Counted from the first letter of the stretch, positions 7,648 through 15,258 are shown. The stretch is DNA of 19,568 bases from UBA6183 sp964545895 (GCA_964545895.1 CAZJHS010000057.1:1-19568); one strand, 5' to 3'. Notes: generated from the letters alone by a model not told the origin. A program made the numbers and translations.

Positions 7648-9090
7648 TTGAGCGATATACTTAAAATACGCTGGTTTTATGGATTGGGAGCATTGTTTGT
7701 GCTCCTTTCTGTTTATGGTATTTTAACTGATGATTATACAGTTCATGTTTTACCATTGGTATTGGTATTTGCTTACTTAGTATTGTTTAAACTCGATACC
7801 ATTTTACTGTTACTTAGCTTCATTGTTCCATTAGCCATTGAGTTTGACGATATAGGCATGGGGCTTGGTATTAGCCTTCCTGATGAGCCACTTGTAATGC
7901 TTATTATGGTGCTATCTGTAATGCACTTTGTAGTTGATGGAACCTACGATACCAGAGTGTTTAAACACCCAATTAGTATTTGGATTTTAATTAATATAGG
8001 TTGGTATGTGGTAACTATTTTTACCAGCGAAATGCCTTTGGTAAGTTTTAAATTTACCTTATCTCGTTTTTGGTTTATTGTAGTGTATTACTTTTTAGGT
8101 GTAATGTTATTTAAGCAGTTAAGTAATATTGTTAAATACCTGTGGTTGTATATTGCTTCACTTACTTTTGTGGTTTGTTATACCTTGTATATTCACAGTT
8201 TATCTGGCTTTACACAGGAGTCATCTTATTTTATAAGCATGCCTTTTTACAGGGCTCATGGTATTTATTCAGCAGCAATTTCCTTTTTTATTCCATTGTT
8301 TTTGGCCTACTTAATTTACGCCTTTAAACTAAAGTTAAATGTATTTGCCATAATAACCATAGCACTGTTATTGGTGTTGTATTTGTTTGGCGTTTCGTAC
8401 TCTTACACGCGTGCTGCTTGGGTAAGTATTTTAGTTGCTGTGGGTATGCTTGTGCCACTAAGTTTGCGCATGAGCTTGCGCTTACAATTATTGATATTAT
8501 TTACCGGTGTAGTGTTGTTTGTTTCTTTTCAAGATCAAATTATGTACGCGCTATCTAAAAACAAACAAGATTCATCAGAGGGATTTGGCAACCATTTGCA
8601 ATCGGCTTCAAACATAAGTACTGATGCTTCAAATATTGAACGAATAAACCGTTGGATGTCGGCTATAAATATGTGGAAAGAGCGACCAATTGTTGGGTTT
8701 GGCCCAGGTACTTATGTGTTTTGTTATGCACCTTACCAAGAGGCAAGGTATCGCACGTTAATTAGTACTAATTTCGGTAATCAAGGAAACTCACACAGCG
8801 AATATTTAAATCCTTTATCAGAAACTGGATTATTAGGTTTAGTTAGTTTATTGCTAATAATATTTTACGGATTAAATACAGCGTTTAACTTAATTTACAC
8901 CACGCAATCAATACAAATAAAAGTAGTTTTAGTAGGTGTTTCGCTTGGGTTGATTGGTTATTTCACCCACGGTTTTTTAAACCACTACAGCGAAACCACT
9001 AAAATAGCTCCGCTTATTTGGGGTAGTTTAGCCATCATTACAGCTATAGATTTATACCACAATAAAACCAACGAGAATGCCGCTAGTTAG
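7648..9090 (+). CDS. Wzy/O-antigen-ligase-like polymerase (TTG start)
   Basis: A 480-residue membrane protein with about 10-12 helices and one larger periplasmic loop. It belongs to the Wzy_C/O-antigen ligase family (PF04932). The family marks are SYTRAAW at about residues 252-258 and the loop stretch with RWMSAINMWKERPIVGFGPG followed by NSHSEYLNPLSETGLLG (His near 383). It would polymerise or ligate lipid-linked repeat units in the periplasm. No ATG occurs in frame before about residue 70. The TTG at 7648, 4 bases after the wzz-like stop, is the best start; a TTG at 7585 would overlap that gene by 59 bases. The 3' end overlaps the stop of the convergent alanine-dehydrogenase gene. Ligase versus polymerase cannot be separated by sequence, but the Wzx and Wzz neighbours favour polymerase. 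Confidence 0.85.
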   Translation: MSDILKIRWFYGLGALFVLLSVYGILTDDYTVHVLPLVLVFAYLVLFKLDTILLLLSFIVPLAIEFDDIGMGLGISLPDEPLVMLIMVLSVMHFVVDGTYDTRVFKHPISIWILINIGWYVVTIFTSEMPLVSFKFTLSRFWFIVVYYFLGVMLFKQLSNIVKYLWLYIASLTFVVCYTLYIHSLSGFTQESSYFISMPFYRAHGIYSAAISFFIPLFLAYLIYAFKLKLNVFAIITIALLLVLYLFGVSYSYTRAAWVSILVAVGMLVPLSLRMSLRLQLLILFTGVVLFVSFQDQIMYALSKNKQDSSEGFGNHLQSASNISTDASNIERINRWMSAINMWKERPIVGFGPGTYVFCYAPYQEARYRTLISTNFGNQGNSHSEYLNPLSETGLLGLVSLLLIIFYGLNTAFNLIYTTQSIQIKVVLVGVSLGLIGYFTHGFLNHYSETTKIAPLIWGSLAIITAIDLYHNKTNENAAS

Positions 9091-10313
9091 GCATGAGCGG
9101 CAATAAGTAAATCCAAATCTTTAGGGTAAATATTTAAACGTTGGCCAATGTGTTTGTTGGTTAAATTTCCTTTGTAAATATACACACCACTACGTGCCGA
9201 TTGATTAGCCCAAAGATAATCTGTTATTGAACCAGCTTCAGATAAATCAAGCAAAAGGGGAGTTAATATGTTGCTCAAAGCATAGCTTGCAGTTCTACTC
9301 ACACGCGAGTTAATGTTAGGCACACAGTAATGGATAACATCGTGTTTTATAAAAGTAGGTTTTTCATGATTGGTTACTTCACTTGTTTCAAAGCAGCCAC
9401 CTTGGTCAATACAAACATCAACAATAACCGACATCGGTTTCATTCCTGTTACCATTTCTTCGGTAACAACGCTCATACTTTTTCCATCAGCACTCCATAA
9501 ACTTCCTATAGCTACATCAGCACTTTGCAGTGCCTTTTGTAATATTTTAGGGTGAAGGAGGGAAGTGTATATTTTAACGCCTAGGTTGTTTTGTAACCTG
9601 CGTAATTTTTCAATAGAATTATCAAATACCTTAACTGTAGCACCTGCACCTAAAGCAGTTCTTGCAGCATATTCGCCTACTGTTCCTGCTCCAATAATTA
9701 CAATTTCGGTAGGCGGAATACCAGTAACGCCACCAAGCATTTCGCCCTTACCACCAACGGTACTGCACAAAAGCTCGGCCGCAACAGATATAGCCGAAAC
9801 ACCAGAAATTTCGCTCATGCTGCGCACAATAGGATGAATTTCATCTTCAGTTTTCAAAAACTCAAAGGCTACAGCCGTAATTTTTTTGCTCATCAAACTT
9901 CTAATGTAAGCATCGCTGCGGCTATTCAGTTGTATGGCCGAAATAAGCAATTGCTGGGTACCAAGCATGGTTATTTCCTGCTCAGTTGGTGGCTCCACTT
10001 TCACCACTACATCAGCCTTAAAAACTTCCTCTGGGTTGTAACAAATTTGCGCACCTGCTTCACTGTAATCACGGTCGCTAAAGTGAGCGTGCTTGCCTGC
10101 ACCGGCCTCAATATAAACCTTGTTGCCGTTGCATACCAATAAATGAACAGACGAAGGAGTGAGTGCAATACGATGCTCTTGCAAAGTAGTTTCTTTAGGC
10201 ACTCCAATAAACAAGCCTTTAGCATGTTTATTTACTTCCAATAAGGCCTCTTTTGGTTGGATACTTGCAGCTCGTGCAAGTTCGCTAAAACCACTTTTGC
10301 TCATTTCGTCCAT
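9087..10313 (-). CDS. ald: Alanine dehydrogenase / PntA-type family oxidoreductase
   Basis: A 408-residue NAD-dependent enzyme of the AlaDH/PNT family. Typical AlaDH makes pyruvate and ammonia from L-alanine, reversibly. The N-terminal substrate domain shows GVPKET (37-42), Arg48 in EHRIALTP and Lys105 in VVKVEPP. The Rossmann domain has GAGTVG at 208-213, and VDVCIDQGG carries Asp303. Asn333 lies in HYCVPN. By alignment with Bacillus Ald, the catalytic His96 position (LFTYLHLAA) is Gln128 here (LISAIQLNS), as in the transhydrogenase PntA. That makes the alanine activity less certain. An extra ~33 residues precede the usual N-terminus. The gene converges on the polymerase gene with overlapping stop codons. 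No pntB-like gene follows it. Confidence 0.82.
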   Translation of the reverse strand: MDEMSKSGFSELARAASIQPKEALLEVNKHAKGLFIGVPKETTLQEHRIALTPSSVHLLVCNGNKVYIEAGAGKHAHFSDRDYSEAGAQICYNPEEVFKADVVVKVEPPTEQEITMLGTQQLLISAIQLNSRSDAYIRSLMSKKITAVAFEFLKTEDEIHPIVRSMSEISGVSAISVAAELLCSTVGGKGEMLGGVTGIPPTEIVIIGAGTVGEYAARTALGAGATVKVFDNSIEKLRRLQNNLGVKIYTSLLHPKILQKALQSADVAIGSLWSADGKSMSVVTEEMVTGMKPMSVIVDVCIDQGGCFETSEVTNHEKPTFIKHDVIHYCVPNINSRVSRTASYALSNILTPLLLDLSEAGSITDYLWANQSARSGVYIYKGNLTNKHIGQRLNIYPKDLDLLIAAHA

Positions 10314-10329
10314 TCTGTTGGTATTTCTT

Positions 10330-10337
10330 CAAAAATA
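10330..10337 (-). promoter_or_regulatory. Likely -7 box for the alanine dehydrogenase gene
   Basis: Read on the minus strand this is TATTTTTG, a full match to TAnnTTTG, 17 bases before the start codon at 10313. I do not see a clear TTG at -33. The spacing gives a short leader, like that of the wzz-like gene. Confidence 0.4.
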
Positions 10338-10368
10338 AGAACAGGATGTTAAAAAGCATGAAAAAGCC

Positions 10369-10420
10369 CTGTTTTTCTGCAAAAACATTTTTTTTAAGGT
10401 CCTCTATCAGGCTGTTTTTC
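10369..10420. repeat. Short direct repeat CTGTTTTTC in the divergent gap
   Basis: CTGTTTTTC occurs at 10369-10377 and again at 10412-10420, between the divergent alanine-dehydrogenase and DUF177 genes. The start-to-start distance is 43 bases, about four helical turns. It could be a regulator site or chance in T-rich DNA. Nothing else is evident in this 190-base gap apart from the two promoters. Confidence 0.3.
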
Positions 10421-10449
10421 AGATTAAATTGCTTAAAATGTGATAAAGG

Positions 10450-10481
10450 TTGCTAAAAAATAATTGCTTTGGCTATATTTG
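10450..10481 (+). promoter_or_regulatory. Promoter of the DUF177-rpmF-plsX-fabH cluster
   Basis: TTG at 10450-10452 and TATATTTG at 10474-10481, 21 bases apart, match the Bacteroidota consensus. Transcription should begin near 10487. Any coding start upstream of that point, such as the TTG at 10464 that opens the same frame, is therefore excluded. Confidence 0.72.
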
Positions 10482-10502
10482 CAGGCTTCAAGAGAAAATG
10501 CG

Positions 10503-11030
10503 TTGAAGTCGAAAGATTATTTTATAGAGTTTAATAAGCTAAACATGGGTTCAAATAGTTTTGAGTTCATGTTAAACGATGCCTTTTTTGCAAGTATAGA
10601 AGGTAGCGCAATTAGCCGAGCAAATGCAGTAGTGGAATTAGATTTAGTAAAATCAGAAACCATGTACGATTTACACTTTACTCTTAAAGGCACGGTTGGA
10701 ACAACCTGCGATAATTGTTTAGACGAAATTGACTTGCCAATTGAAAACGAGTTTTACCTCATGATGAAGATTAGTGAAAACGAAGATTATAGTGATGATG
10801 AGATTGTTTATATTACCAAGCGCTTGCTGGAGTACGATCTTTCTCAATACCTTTACGAATCGTTTGTGCTAAGCATTCCACATCGTGTAGTTTGCGCCAT
10901 GGCAGATAAAACCTGTAACGAAGAAATTGCTGGTAAAATCAACAATTTTGGAGAAGAGGACGAGGAAGCCAAGGATGACGAAACCAACCCAATGTGGGAT
11001 AAACTAAAAGGAATTTTTAACAAAAACTAA
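10503..11030 (+). CDS. DUF177 / YceD-family protein (TTG start)
   Basis: A 175-residue soluble acidic protein of the DUF177 family (YceD in E. coli, linked to 23S rRNA accumulation). The family C-x-x-C site is at residues 69-72 (CDNC), after a beta-rich N-terminal part, and a second Cys-rich stretch is near VVCAMADKTC. The N-terminus from TTG 10503, KSKDYFIEFNKLNMGSNSFEF, matches the pattern I recall for Bacteroidota DUF177 (Tyr-x-Ile-x-Phe ... Phe-x-Phe). The first in-frame ATG, 10545, would remove half of that pattern. The promoter at 10450-10481 excludes earlier starts. The gene lies 11 bases before rpmF, the same pairing as yceD-rpmF in E. coli. Confidence 0.85.
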   Translation: MKSKDYFIEFNKLNMGSNSFEFMLNDAFFASIEGSAISRANAVVELDLVKSETMYDLHFTLKGTVGTTCDNCLDEIDLPIENEFYLMMKISENEDYSDDEIVYITKRLLEYDLSQYLYESFVLSIPHRVVCAMADKTCNEEIAGKINNFGEEDEEAKDDETNPMWDKLKGIFNKN

Positions 11031-11041
11031 AACATACAATT

Positions 11042-11227
11042 ATGCCAAATCCAAAGCGAAAAATTTCGAACACTCGCAGAGACAAGAGAAGAACTCACTA
11101 CAAAGGTGTAAATCCAACCCTTTCTGTTGATGCAACTTCTGGCGAAACACACTTACGTCACCGTGTAACTGCTGATGGCTTTTACAAAGGTAAACTTGTG
11201 TTCCCTGACATGAGAAAAGACGTATAA
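11042..11227 (+). CDS. rpmF: 50S ribosomal protein L32 (bL32)
   Basis: A 61-residue basic protein of the large ribosomal subunit. The N-terminus MPNPKRKISNTRRDKRRTHY is the standard L32 opening, followed by THLRHRVTADGFYKGK. It has no cysteine, so it is the zinc-independent form rather than the four-Cys zinc-ribbon form. The ATG is preceded by an A/T-rich stretch without a Shine-Dalgarno, as for most genes here. It sits between the DUF177 gene and plsX, a conserved arrangement that ties ribosome and membrane-lipid synthesis together in many bacteria. Confidence 0.97.
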   Translation: MPNPKRKISNTRRDKRRTHYKGVNPTLSVDATSGETHLRHRVTADGFYKGKLVFPDMRKDV

Positions 11228-11251
11228 TTATTCACTCAAACCTTTTACTGA

Positions 11252-12208
11252 ATGAGAATTGGCTTTGATATCATGGGTGGCGATTATGCACCCCAAGAGG
11301 CAATAAAAGGTGCAATCCTTGCCCAACAAGAATTACCAGCAGATGTAAAAATCGTTCTTTATGGCGATGAGCCTTCTGCAAAGAAATTATTGGCCGAAAA
11401 TGGTGTCTCAGAATCAGATTTTGATTTTGTGCACACTACGGAAGTAATTGAAATGGGAGAGCATCCTACCAAAGCGATTTCGCAAAAACGTAACTCAAGC
11501 ATTGCCGTGGGTTTTGGGCATTTAGCCGCAAAACAAATCGACTCTTTTGTAAGTGCCGGTAACACTGGTGCTATGCTTGTTGGTGCCATGTTTTCTGTGA
11601 AACCGATTGAAGGTGTAATTCGTCCTTGTATCACAGCTACTATTCCTAAACCCAACGGAGCTACCGGACTTTTGCTTGATGTAGGCGTTAATGCCGATTG
11701 CAAGCCAGATGTACTTTATCAGTTTGGTGTTTTAGGAGCATTAATGATGAAACACGTGTTGGGTGTTAACGATCCGCGCGTTGGTTTAATGAGTATTGGC
11801 GAAGAAAAAGAAAAGGGAAACCTTGTAACAATCGCTGCTCATCAATTAATGGAAAGTGGAGCACCTTTTAATTTCGTTGGAAATGTAGAAGGTCGCGACT
11901 TACTTACAGATAAAAGTGATGTGATTGTTTGCGAAGGCTTTGTAGGGAATGTAATACTTAAAGCTTACGAAGCATTTTATTATGTGGTAAAAAAGCGCGG
12001 TAGTACAGACGAGTATCTTGATAGATTTAATTACGAAAACTATGGCGGAACCCCTATTTTAGGCGTTAATGCTCCTGTAATTATCGGTCATGGTATTTCA
12101 AATGCTAAAGCATTTAAAAACATGATTTTTACAGCTAAGCAAGTATCTGATTCAAACCTTTGCAGTATAATCAGAGAGTCGTTTAAAACATTAGTACTGC
12201 CAGTATAA
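11252..12208 (+). CDS. plsX: Phosphate acyltransferase PlsX
   Basis: A 318-residue peripheral membrane enzyme that converts acyl-ACP and phosphate to acyl-phosphate, the acyl donor for PlsY in phospholipid synthesis. The start MRIGFDIMGGDYAPQEAIKG is the PlsX signature, with the conserved Asp and Gly-Gly-Asp. Further marks are SAGNTGAMLVGAMF (about 102-115), the CEGFVGNVILKAYEA segment (about 231-245), and GHGISNAKAFKNM near the end. Length is typical. It starts 24 bases after rpmF and ends 4 bases before fabH, so the enzymes for acyl-phosphate formation and fatty-acid initiation are encoded together. Confidence 0.97.
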   Translation: MRIGFDIMGGDYAPQEAIKGAILAQQELPADVKIVLYGDEPSAKKLLAENGVSESDFDFVHTTEVIEMGEHPTKAISQKRNSSIAVGFGHLAAKQIDSFVSAGNTGAMLVGAMFSVKPIEGVIRPCITATIPKPNGATGLLLDVGVNADCKPDVLYQFGVLGALMMKHVLGVNDPRVGLMSIGEEKEKGNLVTIAAHQLMESGAPFNFVGNVEGRDLLTDKSDVIVCEGFVGNVILKAYEAFYYVVKKRGSTDEYLDRFNYENYGGTPILGVNAPVIIGHGISNAKAFKNMIFTAKQVSDSNLCSIIRESFKTLVLPV

Positions 12209-12212
12209 AATC

Positions 12213-13217
12213 ATGAGTAAAATAACAGCAGCAATCACCTGTGTTCACGGTTACGTACCCGAATATGTACTTTCTAACGATAAGTTAGAAAAAATGGTAG
12301 ATACCACTGATGAGTGGATTACCAGCCGTACTGGTATAAAAGAAAGACGTTTATTAAATACCCCAGGCCTTGCTACCTCCGATATGGGGGTTGAGGCTGT
12401 AAATGGGTTATTAAAAAAACGCGGTATTACTGCTGACGAAATTGAGCTAATCATTTTTGCAACAGTAACACCTGATATGGTTTTCCCTTCAACCGCTTGC
12501 ATTTTAGCCGATAAAATTGGTGCAAAAAATGCTTGGGGATTTGATTTAGCTGCAGCTTGTTCGGGTTTCTTATTTGCACTTGAAACAGCTTCCAAATTCA
12601 TCGAATCGGGCAAACACAAAAATGTGTTGGTTGTAGGTGGCGATAAAATGTCGGCCATTATTGATTATACCGATCGTAATACTTGTATTATTTTTGGTGA
12701 TGGACTTGGCTGTGTGCTACTAGAACCAAATGAAGAAGGAAACGGAGTTATTGATAGTGTATTAAAAATTGATGGTAATGGCCGTCATTACTTACACCAA
12801 AAAGCAGGTGGATCTTTAAAACCACCAACTCACGAAACTGTAGATGCACGCGAACATTACGTTTATCAAGATGGTAAAACAGTGTTTAAATTTGCAGTTA
12901 CAGGTATGGCTGATGTTTCTGCCCAAATTATGGAGCGAAACAATTTATCAGCAGATGATGTTACTTGGTTAGTTCCACATCAGGCAAATTTACGTATCAT
13001 TGATGCAACTGCCGAGAGAATGGGATTAAACCGCGATAAAGTGATGATTAATATCGATCATTTTGGTAATACCACAAACGGAACACTTCCATTATTACTT
13101 TGGGAGTGGGAAGAAAAACTTAAAAAAGGCGATAATCTTGTGCTGTCTGCTTTTGGAGGAGGATTTACTTGGGGGGCCATTTATCTAAAATGGGCCTACA
13201 ATAAAACTAATTCATAA
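12213..13217 (+). CDS. fabH: Beta-ketoacyl-ACP synthase III
   Basis: A 334-residue condensing enzyme that starts fatty-acid synthesis by joining an acyl-CoA primer to malonyl-ACP. The thiolase-fold triad is present: Cys116 in LAAACSGFLFAL, His256 in VPHQANLRI, and Asn286 in HFGNTTNGTLPL. TDEWITSRTGIKER (32-45) is the FabH N-terminal signature. The segment after Asn286 reads TNGTLPL where E. coli has TSAASVPL, a variation near the active-site loop that may reflect primer preference; that is an inference. Bacteroidota commonly make branched-chain acids. It lies 4 bases after plsX and 69 bases before accB. Confidence 0.96.
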   Translation: MSKITAAITCVHGYVPEYVLSNDKLEKMVDTTDEWITSRTGIKERRLLNTPGLATSDMGVEAVNGLLKKRGITADEIELIIFATVTPDMVFPSTACILADKIGAKNAWGFDLAAACSGFLFALETASKFIESGKHKNVLVVGGDKMSAIIDYTDRNTCIIFGDGLGCVLLEPNEEGNGVIDSVLKIDGNGRHYLHQKAGGSLKPPTHETVDAREHYVYQDGKTVFKFAVTGMADVSAQIMERNNLSADDVTWLVPHQANLRIIDATAERMGLNRDKVMINIDHFGNTTNGTLPLLLWEWEEKLKKGDNLVLSAFGGGFTWGAIYLKWAYNKTNS

Positions 13218-13255
13218 AAGTTTTTAACAGCGTATACGCAATTCTAAAAAACAAT

Positions 13256-13263
13256 TACTTTTG
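13256..13263 (+). promoter_or_regulatory. Probable -7 box for accB
   Basis: TACTTTTG matches TAnnTTTG exactly and lies 23 bases before the accB ATG, in the 69-base gap after fabH. No clear TTG is present at -33, so activity may be weak or helped by a regulator. It would let accB be transcribed apart from the plsX-fabH run. Confidence 0.5.
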
Positions 13264-13286
13264 ATAGTATTCAAACTAACTCCATT

Positions 13287-13763
13287 ATGGAATTAAAAGA
13301 AATAAAAGAATTAATTAAGCTAGTATCAGAAGCAGGAGTTTCTGAGGTAGAAGTGGAACGTGGCGATTTTAAAATTGCCATTAAAAAGATAGAAGAAAAA
13401 GTTATCGTGCAAAGCACTGCTCCAGTTATGCAACAGCCTGTAGTAATGCAAGCTCCAGTTGCAGCTGCTCCTGTTGCTCCAGCAGCACCAGTTGCTCCAA
13501 CAGTAAATGAGCACGCTAGTAACTTAATTACTATCAAATCTCCAATGATTGGAACGTTTTACAAAACACCATCGCCAGATAAGCCTGCATTTGTAAGCAT
13601 AGGTGATGAAATAAAACCAGGTAAAGTTTTATGCATTGTAGAAGCCATGAAATTATTTAACGAAATTGAATCAGAAGTATCTGGTCGCATTGTTAAAATT
13701 TTAGTTGAAAATGCTTCACCAGTGGAGTACGATCAACCATTATTCTTGGTAGAACCAAACTAA
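13287..13763 (+). CDS. accB: Biotin carboxyl carrier protein of acetyl-CoA carboxylase
   Basis: A 158-residue carrier that holds biotin and moves the carboxyl group between biotin carboxylase and the carboxyltransferase. The N-terminal part (1-40) is a charged helical region that binds biotin carboxylase. A flexible Ala/Pro/Val linker follows (about 44-72). The C-terminal biotinyl domain has IKSPMIGTFY (83-92) and the biotin site EAMKL with Lys122. The proline after Ser in SPMIGT is the usual BCCP pattern, and Bacteroidota keep the thumb-like segment (SPDKPAFVSIGDEIKPGK). The gene is followed by a long hairpin and then accC. Confidence 0.97.
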   Translation: MELKEIKELIKLVSEAGVSEVEVERGDFKIAIKKIEEKVIVQSTAPVMQQPVVMQAPVAAAPVAPAAPVAPTVNEHASNLITIKSPMIGTFYKTPSPDKPAFVSIGDEIKPGKVLCIVEAMKLFNEIESEVSGRIVKILVENASPVEYDQPLFLVEPN

Positions 13764-13782
13764 TTAACGTAATGATTTAGTA

Positions 13783-13822
13783 TTAAAGTCGATGAGTTCT
13801 TTTTAGTAGCTTATCGACTTTA
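13783..13822 (+). terminator. Long hairpin between accB and accC
   Basis: Arms TAAAGTCGATGAG (13783-13795) and CTTATCGACTTTA (13810-13822) pair over 13 positions with a single G-U wobble and a 14-base T-rich loop. The following bases are T-rich (TTTATTTATTAT) but not a clean T-run. It lies 19 bases after the accB stop and 32 bases before the accC start. It could be a partial terminator or an mRNA-stabilising or processing structure that sets accB output above accC. The stem itself is clear; the role is inferred. Confidence 0.6.
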
Positions 13823-13854
13823 TTTATTATCAAACCATTCTAAAATAAGCTTAC

Positions 13855-15201
13855 ATGTTTAAGAAAATATTAATTGCCAACCGTGGCGAAATAGCATTAC
13901 GAGTTATTCGTACCGCACGCGAAATGGGTATTAAAACGGTTGCAGTATACTCTACAGCTGATAAAGATAGTTTACATGTTCGATTTGCAGATGAAGCCGT
14001 TTGTATAGGTCCGCCCCCTTCACCGCAATCATACCTTAATATTCCTAATATTATTGCAGCTGCAGAAATTACAAATGCAGATGCCATTCATCCAGGCTAT
14101 GGCTTTTTATCAGAGAATGCAAAATTCTCAGGTATTTGCCGCGACCATGGTATTAAGTTTATTGGCGCATCACCAGAGATGATTAATTCGATGGGTGATA
14201 AATCAAACGCTAAAGATACCATGAAACAAGCCGGTGTTCCAGTAATTCCTGGTAGTGAAGGTTTATTAGCAGATGCACAAGAAGGTATAAAATTAGCTAA
14301 TGAAATTGGCTACCCTGTTATTATTAAAGCTACTGCCGGTGGTGGTGGTCGTGGTATGCGTATCATCTGGAATGAAGAAGAATTTGAACGCCATTGGGAC
14401 AGTGCAAAGCAAGAATCTGCTGCAGCATTTGGTAATGATGGTATTTATATGGAGAAATACGTTGAAGATCCACGTCATATTGAAATACAATTAGCCGGTG
14501 ATCAATACGGAAATGTTTGCCACTTAAGCGAGCGTGACTGTTCAATTCAACGCAGACACCAAAAGTTGGTAGAAGAAGCTCCTTCGCCATTTATTACTCC
14601 AGAGTTACGCGAAACCATGGGCGAGGCTGCTATTAAAGGAGCAAAAGCCATTGGATACGAAGGTTTAGGTACCATTGAGTTTTTGGTAGACAAACACCGT
14701 AATTTCTATTTTATGGAAATGAATACACGTATTCAGGTGGAGCATCCGGTAACCGAAGAAGTAATTAATTACGATTTAGTAAAAGAACAAATTTTGATTG
14801 CAGCTGGTGTGCCAATTAGTGGTAAAAACTACTTCCCAACCAAGCATGCCATCGAATGCCGTATAAATGCTGAAGATCCTTATAACAACTTCCGCCCAAC
14901 TCCGGGTAAAATAGAATACTTACACAAGCCTGGTGGACACGGAACACGTGTAGATACACATATCTATGCAGGTTATACCATTCCATCTAATTACGATAGT
15001 ATGATAGCGAAATTAATTGTGAGTGCTCAAACTCGTGAAGAAGCTATTATAAAAATGGAGCGCGCCTTAGGTGAGTTTATTATTGAAGGGCCTGGAATTA
15101 AAACAACTATTCCATTGCACGTTAAATTAATGCAAAACGAAGATTTTAAGAAAGGAAACTTTACTACTGCATTTATGAATACTTTTGATATTAATGCTTA
15201 G
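13855..15201 (+). CDS. accC: Biotin carboxylase subunit of acetyl-CoA carboxylase
   Basis: A 448-residue ATP-grasp enzyme that carboxylates biotin on AccB with bicarbonate and ATP, the first half of malonyl-CoA formation. The N-terminal domain begins FKKILIANRGEIALRVIR. Lys158 and the glycine-rich ATP lid AGGGGRGM (161-168) follow. The bicarbonate and metal site shows CSIQRRHQK (229-237), Glu275, and MEMNTRIQVEHPVTE with Glu288 and Arg292. All residues known to be essential in the E. coli enzyme are there, and length is typical. It lies 91 bases after accB, separated by a hairpin. A strong terminator follows. The carboxyltransferase genes (accA, accD) are not in the window. Confidence 0.98.
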   Translation: MFKKILIANRGEIALRVIRTAREMGIKTVAVYSTADKDSLHVRFADEAVCIGPPPSPQSYLNIPNIIAAAEITNADAIHPGYGFLSENAKFSGICRDHGIKFIGASPEMINSMGDKSNAKDTMKQAGVPVIPGSEGLLADAQEGIKLANEIGYPVIIKATAGGGGRGMRIIWNEEEFERHWDSAKQESAAAFGNDGIYMEKYVEDPRHIEIQLAGDQYGNVCHLSERDCSIQRRHQKLVEEAPSPFITPELRETMGEAAIKGAKAIGYEGLGTIEFLVDKHRNFYFMEMNTRIQVEHPVTEEVINYDLVKEQILIAAGVPISGKNYFPTKHAIECRINAEDPYNNFRPTPGKIEYLHKPGGHGTRVDTHIYAGYTIPSNYDSMIAKLIVSAQTREEAIIKMERALGEFIIEGPGIKTTIPLHVKLMQNEDFKKGNFTTAFMNTFDINA

Positions 15202-15229
15202 TTAGCACAATTCAAGATACCATCAATAC

Positions 15230-15258
15230 AAAGCCCAGACTAAAACGTCTGGGCTTTT
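15230..15258 (+). terminator. Intrinsic terminator after accC
   Basis: AAAGCCCAGAC (15230-15240) pairs perfectly with GTCTGGGCTTT (15247-15257) around a 6-base loop. The stem is GC-rich at its core and ends in TTTT, then ATTGTAT. It starts 28 bases after the accC stop and closes the fatty-acid cluster. The A-rich left side means it could also stop leftward transcription. Confidence 0.92.

Noticed and set aside
11228..11251. Possible hairpin between rpmF and plsX
   Set aside because: The matching stretches (ATTCACTC and GAATGAG) do not form a continuous stem, and the 24-base gap is ordinary operon spacing.
13440..13510. Repetitive GCTCCAGTTGCA-like units inside accB
   Set aside because: They encode the Ala/Pro/Val linker normal in biotin carboxyl carrier proteins, and the antisense open frames there are by-products of this composition.
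14336..14360. GGTGGT-type tandem repeat in accC
   Set aside because: It encodes the glycine-rich ATP-grasp lid (AGGGGRGM), which is conserved in the family, so it is coding rather than a repeat element.
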